Assembly (NCBI GenBank): GCA_903928275.1
Contig: CAIYQJ010000240.1
Location: 1 to 9,517 of the forward strand
Direction of reading: 5' to 3'
DNA: 9,517 nt
DNA from: an uncultured Chloroflexota bacterium
GTDB lineage: Bacteria; Chloroflexota; Limnocylindria; Limnocylindrales; CSP1-4
Shown: positions 6,378 to 9,517 of the stretch, piece after piece
How the letters are laid out: each line of letters opens with the position of its first letter
How positions within the stretch are numbered: position 1 is the first letter of the stretch
Position numbers and translations under genes: made by a program
The notes under the pieces: generated by a model
Told to the model about the DNA's origin: nothing
The model's database searches: none
What the model saw: only the letters and a program-made list of their open reading frames with translations

Positions 6378-8453
6378 TCACGGGCCTGCCGTGTACGTGC
6401 CCGTCACGCTGCTCGGCGTCCCGGCGCTGACCGTCACGTCCTGGCAGGCGGGGGCGGTGTAGCCGGCGGTGGGACCGAAGCAGACGTGATGGGAGCCGGT
6501 CGGCACGTCCGTCCACATCCCCCAGTCGTTGCGCGGGATCCCGTCGACGCTGATCGCCGCGGCGACCGCGGGGCTCGTCGTGACGTGGAGCGAGCCGCGG
6601 GCCGTGAACGCGCCGGCGACCGTGGTCGTGGCACCTGCCGCGACGCTCACCGTCTGGTCGGCGGGGTCGCTGTAGCCCTCGACATGGCTGAAGTGCACCG
6701 TGTAGGAGCCGACCGGGAGCTCGAGCCAGTTGAGGCCCCAGGAGTCAGCGATCGCCCCGTTCAGGCTGATCTGGGACGGGACGGCCGGATCGGAGGTCAC
6801 CCGAAGGAAGCCGACGCCGGTGGCGTAGGTGAACTGGTCCGCGCTGCTCGTGGCGCTCGTGCCGCCGAGGGTCGTGACGGTGACGTCGACGGTGCCGGTC
6901 CCTGCCGGGCTCGTCGCGCCGATCGTGCCGTCCTGGTTCGCCGTGAAGCTCGCGGCGGACGCCCCGCCGAACCGCACCGCCGTGGCCCCGGCGAGGTTCG
7001 TCCCGCTGATCGTCACGCTCGTGCCGCCGGCGGCGGGTCCCGAGGTGGGGGTGATCGCGGTGACGGCCGGCCGCGGCGGCGGCGAGGCGGAGAACGCGGC
7101 GATCCCGTTGGGGGTGCCCAGGCCGGTGGGCCCGTCGTAGCCCACGCCGGCGGTGCACAGGTACGACCCGCCACAGCTGCCGTTGCTGCCGCTGATCACG
7201 TCGTTGAGGCTGCCCGGGTTCGCGTAGGGGTAGGCCGCCGGGTACGTCCCGGCCGTCGGCGTCCCGGCGAGCGCGTAGATGGAGGCGATGATCGGGGCTG
7301 CCACGCTCGTGCCGCCGAAGGAGACCCATCCACCCTGACTGGCCGAGTAGACGGCGACGCCCGGGTTGGTGTCGGCCACGGCCGAGACGTCGGCGACGGT
7401 CCGCCTGGCGCACCCGGTATCGAGCTGCCAGGTGGGTTTCGGCGCGTACGCCGAGCAACCGCTGCCGGGCCCCCACGGTGGATTCTTCGTAGCGTCGTAC
7501 CAGACGGTCTCCGTCCAGCCGCGGGTGTTCGCGGCGGTCGTCAAGCGTGTGCCGCCCACGGCGACGACGTGCGAGGAGCTGGCCGGGTAATCGACGCCGT
7601 AGCCGTAGTCGCCGCTGCTCACGGTGACCGCGATGCCGGGGTGGTCGTAGTAGGCGGCGTCGAGCGAGAGCTCGTTGGGGACCTCGGCGCCGCCATAGCT
7701 GTTGGAGATCGCGACCGGCCCGAAACCTGCCGCCGTGTTGACCGCGGTGCCGAGGTCGGTGTAGGAGGCGGAGGTCGCCTCGACGAGGAGGATCTTGCAG
7801 CTCGGGCAGATGGCCGAGACCATCTCCATGTCGAGAGCGATCTCGCCACCCCAGCCGGTGTTCGGCGCAGGAAGGGGGGAGGCTTGTCCGTTCTGATTGA
7901 CCTTGCGGAAGCAGCCGCTTGCGGCCGTGCATGCCGGAAGGCCGTACTGCGACCTGTACGTTCCCAGGTCCGCCTCGGCCGTGGGCAGGTCATACGCGTC
8001 GACGATCGCCACGGTCCTGCCGGAGCCGATGCCCGAGTCGATCCCAGGCAGGTTGTATGCGGCGAGCAGGTCCGCCGGGCCGAACCCCGACGGCGCGGCG
8101 AAGGGCGCGACCTGGTAGGCGGCGAGTGGTGCGATGTCCGTCCGGATCAGCGACAGGCAGCTGGCGTAGCCCGGATCGGCCGGCGGGCAGAGGGCAGCCG
8201 TCGGAGGCTCCGTGAGCGGTGCCGCGTTCGCGCCCGGGTCCGGGTCCGCGGCAGCGACGGGGGCCGCGCCGAGTCCGAACGAGGCGAGCAGAGCGGACAG
8301 CACGAGGAGGGTGCCCGTCCGGGCGATCGACCGCGGGGGGCCGTGCCGGAGCGGCCGCGTGGCGCCGGCCAGGAGCGGCTCGAACCGCGTCGAGCTCGAC
8401 CACGGTCGCCGTCGGCGAGGTGCCGATGTCGCCGTCACGCCGGACAAGATCAC
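6378..8453 (-). CDS. Secreted S53 family (sedolisin) peptidase with IPT/TIG and two PEGA-like domains
   Basis: 691 residues from the GTG at 8453, which has GGAG six bases before it; an ATG at 8528 is the main alternative. A signal peptide core lies at about 46-64 with cleavage near VAAA (66-69). The sedolisin active site is complete: E204 and D208 in GGEIALDME, D282 in SSGDYGYG (oxyanion-hole Asp), and S383 in SFGGTSVAAP. The calcium site is D418 (LNDV) with G436, G438 and D440 (GVGYDGPTG). Then follow an IPT/TIG domain (about 463-544) and two PEGA-like beta repeats (548-618 and 620-689), probably binding wall or polymer. Twelve cysteines fall in six closely spaced pairs, fitting an extracellular, disulfide-bonded enzyme. 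Only about 50 residues separate signal peptide and catalytic domain, so the usual pro-domain of about 180 residues is absent. Sedolisins are typically acid-active endopeptidases. The gene stands alone, divergent from the lipoprotein gene. Confidence 0.95.
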   Translation of the reverse strand: MILSGVTATSAPRRRRPWSSSTRFEPLLAGATRPLRHGPPRSIARTGTLLVLSALLASFGLGAAPVAAADPDPGANAAPLTEPPTAALCPPADPGYASCLSLIRTDIAPLAAYQVAPFAAPSGFGPADLLAAYNLPGIDSGIGSGRTVAIVDAYDLPTAEADLGTYRSQYGLPACTAASGCFRKVNQNGQASPLPAPNTGWGGEIALDMEMVSAICPSCKILLVEATSASYTDLGTAVNTAAGFGPVAISNSYGGAEVPNELSLDAAYYDHPGIAVTVSSGDYGYGVDYPASSSHVVAVGGTRLTTAANTRGWTETVWYDATKNPPWGPGSGCSAYAPKPTWQLDTGCARRTVADVSAVADTNPGVAVYSASQGGWVSFGGTSVAAPIIASIYALAGTPTAGTYPAAYPYANPGSLNDVISGSNGSCGGSYLCTAGVGYDGPTGLGTPNGIAAFSASPPPRPAVTAITPTSGPAAGGTSVTISGTNLAGATAVRFGGASAASFTANQDGTIGATSPAGTGTVDVTVTTLGGTSATSSADQFTYATGVGFLRVTSDPAVPSQISLNGAIADSWGLNWLELPVGSYTVHFSHVEGYSDPADQTVSVAAGATTTVAGAFTARGSLHVTTSPAVAAAISVDGIPRNDWGMWTDVPTGSHHVCFGPTAGYTAPACQDVTVSAGTPSSVTGTYTAGP
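6387..6812 (-). other. Two tandem PEGA-like modules in the S53 peptidase
   Basis: Residues 548-618 and 620-689 align as two copies. Each opens with LxVTSxPAV or LHVTTSPAV, then an xISxxG strand, a central WG pair (SWGLNW and DWGMWT), a 'P.GSYTV/P.GSHHV' turn, EGY or AGY, and ends in TVSV or VTVS. The copies have diverged. Only the second has a cysteine pair (C658, C670). Confidence 0.8.
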
Positions 8454-8523
8454 GTCGCACTCCCGACCCTGTCGCGGCGTCCGCGGTGCGCGGACGTCAC
8501 GGATGCCAAGCGCTTCCTCCCGT

Positions 8524-8550
8524 GGCATCACGGACGATCGTAGGGCATCA
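8524..8550 (-). promoter_or_regulatory. Candidate promoter of the S53 peptidase gene, bracketed by TGATGCC direct repeats
   Basis: On the minus strand TACGAT (8542-8537) is a good -10 hexamer. It lies between two identical TGATGCC copies (8550-8544 and 8530-8524), set 20 bp apart, close to two helical turns. No convincing -35 is seen. Initiation about seven bases downstream would fall almost on the ATG at 8528, so either a leaderless message or a roughly 75-base leader before the GTG at 8453 is possible. Confidence 0.4.
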
Positions 8551-8600
8551 TGCGCCTGGAGGCAGGATGCTTCGCGGTCTGGGGCGTGTCGATCGCGGCC

Positions 8601-8650
8601 GGCCGCCGACCGCCGACCGCCGGCCGCCGGCCGCCGTTCCGCCGACCGCC
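8601..8650. repeat. Array of seven GRCCGCC heptamers in the divergent promoter region
   Basis: Units start at 8601, 8608, 8615, 8622, 8629, 8636 (8 bp, gttccgcc) and 8644. All other units are GGCCGCC or GACCGCC. A perfect 12-bp palindrome GCGGCCGGCCGC (8595-8606) overlaps the left end. The array sits between the two divergent candidate promoters, ending 19 bp before the plus-strand -10 box. It has no coding role in the chosen gene models. Confidence 0.85.
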
Positions 8651-8669
8651 GTCCAGTGGATGCGCGCGA

Positions 8670-8675
8670 TACGAT
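8670..8675 (+). promoter_or_regulatory. Candidate -10 box of the lipoprotein gene
   Basis: TACGAT on the plus strand, 53 bases before the GTG start at 8729, would give a start point near 8682 and a leader of about 47 bases. The same hexamer is found on the minus strand for the divergent peptidase gene. The -35 region is GC-rich with no clear match and falls at the edge of the heptamer array. Confidence 0.4.
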
Positions 8676-8728
8676 CATCCGCGGTCCATCGGGTCCCGGT
8701 GGACCCACAGCTGCTGGCCGAGGGACAC

Positions 8729-9478
8729 GTGGACCGTCGACGAACCGCCCTCCTGGTCGCGGGAGCCATCGCGCTCCTCGTCGCGGGGTGTTCTGTCGCG
8801 GAGTCGACTCCATCGTCGGCCCCGACCGCCCTGCCCTCGGCCTCCTCGGCGCCCTCGGCCCCCTCGGCGCCCGGCGCGGCTCCATCCGCGAGCACCGCGC
8901 CGGTGCTCCCATCGTCGCCGGTGGTGCCGAGCGCGCCCCCACCGGCGAGCGCGACGCCGTCGGCACGTGCGTCCACGGCCGGCCTCACGCCGGCCCCCTC
9001 GTCCTCGTCCTCGTCCTCGCCCAGCCCTCGGCCGACGCAGACCCCGCCGCCGCAGAGCACGACCGCCGCACCGGCGCAAACCGCCGCGCCTGCCCGGTCA
9101 ACGTCCAGCCCGGCGACCCCGGCGGCCCCGGCGGCCCTGAGCACCTACCCCGTCGCGGCTGGGATGGTCGTCTGCCCGCAGTACGTCCTGGGCAACGCGG
9201 TGCGCGGTGTCCTCGAAGGAAGCCCTACGGACCCACGCGAGCCCGTCTGGCTTCGTGATGCGGCCGGGGCGCGGATCTCCGTGGTGTGGCCCGCCGGGTT
9301 CTCGGTGAGCTTCGGGCCCGGCGCGGTGCTCCACGACGAGCACGGTCACGCCGTCGCACCGGCCGGCTCGAACATGACGCTGCCCCAGGTCGCGCTCGGG
9401 TCGCACGCCGGGACCTTCGCCGATCCCTACCCGGCGACGGGCCTGGTCTTCGGCGCCTGCTACGAGCCGAGCTCGTAG
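8729..9478 (+). CDS. Lipoprotein with Ser/Pro/Ala-rich linker and unrecognised C-terminal domain
   Basis: 249 residues from the GTG at 8729, preceded by GAGG five bases upstream. A start at the ATG at 8660 is disfavoured because it lies upstream of the candidate -10 box and adds a non-hydrophobic head. The N-terminus MDRRRTALLVAGAIALLVAGC is a type II signal peptide with lipobox LVAGC, so C21 should be lipidated. Residues 22-138 are a low-complexity Ser/Ala/Pro/Thr linker with seven consecutive serines (91-97). Residues 139-249 form a compact beta-rich domain with just two cysteines, C149 (VVCPQY) and C244 (FGACY), at its two ends, likely disulfide-bonded. It also has WPAGFSVSFGPGAVLHDEHG (187-206) and DPYPATG. 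I recognise no enzyme motif; it may bind a ligand or another surface component. It is divergent from the peptidase gene, which may mean shared regulation. Confidence 0.9.
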   Translation: MDRRRTALLVAGAIALLVAGCSVAESTPSSAPTALPSASSAPSAPSAPGAAPSASTAPVLPSSPVVPSAPPPASATPSARASTAGLTPAPSSSSSSSPSPRPTQTPPPQSTTAAPAQTAAPARSTSSPATPAAPAALSTYPVAAGMVVCPQYVLGNAVRGVLEGSPTDPREPVWLRDAAGARISVVWPAGFSVSFGPGAVLHDEHGHAVAPAGSNMTLPQVALGSHAGTFADPYPATGLVFGACYEPSS

Positions 9479-9517
9479 GCTCGGTCCAGTCCGCTCGCCC
9501 GGACCCTCGCGGGCCGG

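Noticed and set aside
6162..8543. Long plus-strand open frame of 793 codons
   Set aside because: Antisense to the S53 peptidase, whose complete active site establishes the real strand.
8660..8728. ATG at 8660 as lipoprotein start
   Set aside because: It lies upstream of the TACGAT box and adds 23 residues before a normal lipoprotein signal peptide.
8529..8966. Extension of the S53 frame to an ATG at 8966
   Set aside because: It crosses the heptamer array, both candidate promoters and the divergent lipoprotein gene, and has no signal-peptide logic.
8977..8995. Perfect 7-bp hairpin GGCCGGC/GCCGGCC
   Set aside because: It is inside the lipoprotein linker coding region with no T-tract; likely a chance result of GC-rich codons.
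9479..9517. Possible terminator hairpin after the lipoprotein gene (GTCCG/CGGAC)
   Set aside because: A weak 5-bp stem without a T-tract, and the window ends before it can be judged.

Overview
The window is very GC-rich, with G or C at nearly every third codon position. It looks bacterial and single-membrane in style: it has a lipoprotein with a lipobox, a surface protein with a sortase-like C-terminal signal, a secreted sedolisin with IPT and PEGA-like modules, and several GTG/TTG starts. This suits an uncultured Chloroflexota lineage (Limnocylindria-like) or an actinomycete. No marker gene in the window settles the choice, so the taxonomy is inference.

Region 1 (1-6160, minus strand, transcribed right to left) is one tightly packed six-gene cluster for a surface glycan. 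In order of transcription it encodes a small membrane-anchored surface protein with an Ig-like domain (5654-6160), a DPM1-like GT2 glycosyltransferase with a C-terminal membrane domain (4282-5652), a GT4 glycosyltransferase (3104-4285), a Gfo/Idh/MocA oxidoreductase (2052-3107), a polytopic GT-C-like membrane protein (598-2055) and the N-terminal part of a Wzx/MATE-type polysaccharide flippase that runs off the left edge (1-601). Four of the five junctions are 4-bp stop/start overlaps (TTGA, GTGA, ATGA, GTGA) and the fifth has a 1-bp gap, so translation is probably coupled. A plausible division of labour is as follows: the GT2 makes a polyprenyl-phosphate sugar, the GT4 builds the cytoplasmic glycan, the oxidoreductase modifies a sugar, the flippase exports the lipid-linked product, and the GT-C-like protein works on the outer face.

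Region 2 (6161-6377) is the upstream region of that cluster. It holds a strong Shine-Dalgarno sequence, a candidate promoter, and a 16-bp palindrome that overlaps the candidate -35 box.

Region 3 (6378-8453, minus strand) encodes a secreted S53 (sedolisin) serine-carboxyl peptidase. All four catalytic residues and the calcium site are recognisable. It has one IPT/TIG domain, two tandem PEGA-like modules and almost no pro-domain.

Region 4 (8454-8728) is a divergent intergenic region with a TACGAT -10-like hexamer on each strand, a pair of direct repeats and an array of seven 7-bp repeats.

Region 5 (8729-9478, plus strand) encodes a lipoprotein with a long Ser/Pro/Ala linker and an unrecognised two-cysteine C-terminal domain. 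The last 39 bases hold nothing I can name. I found no RNA genes, insertion sequences, CRISPR arrays or attachment sites.
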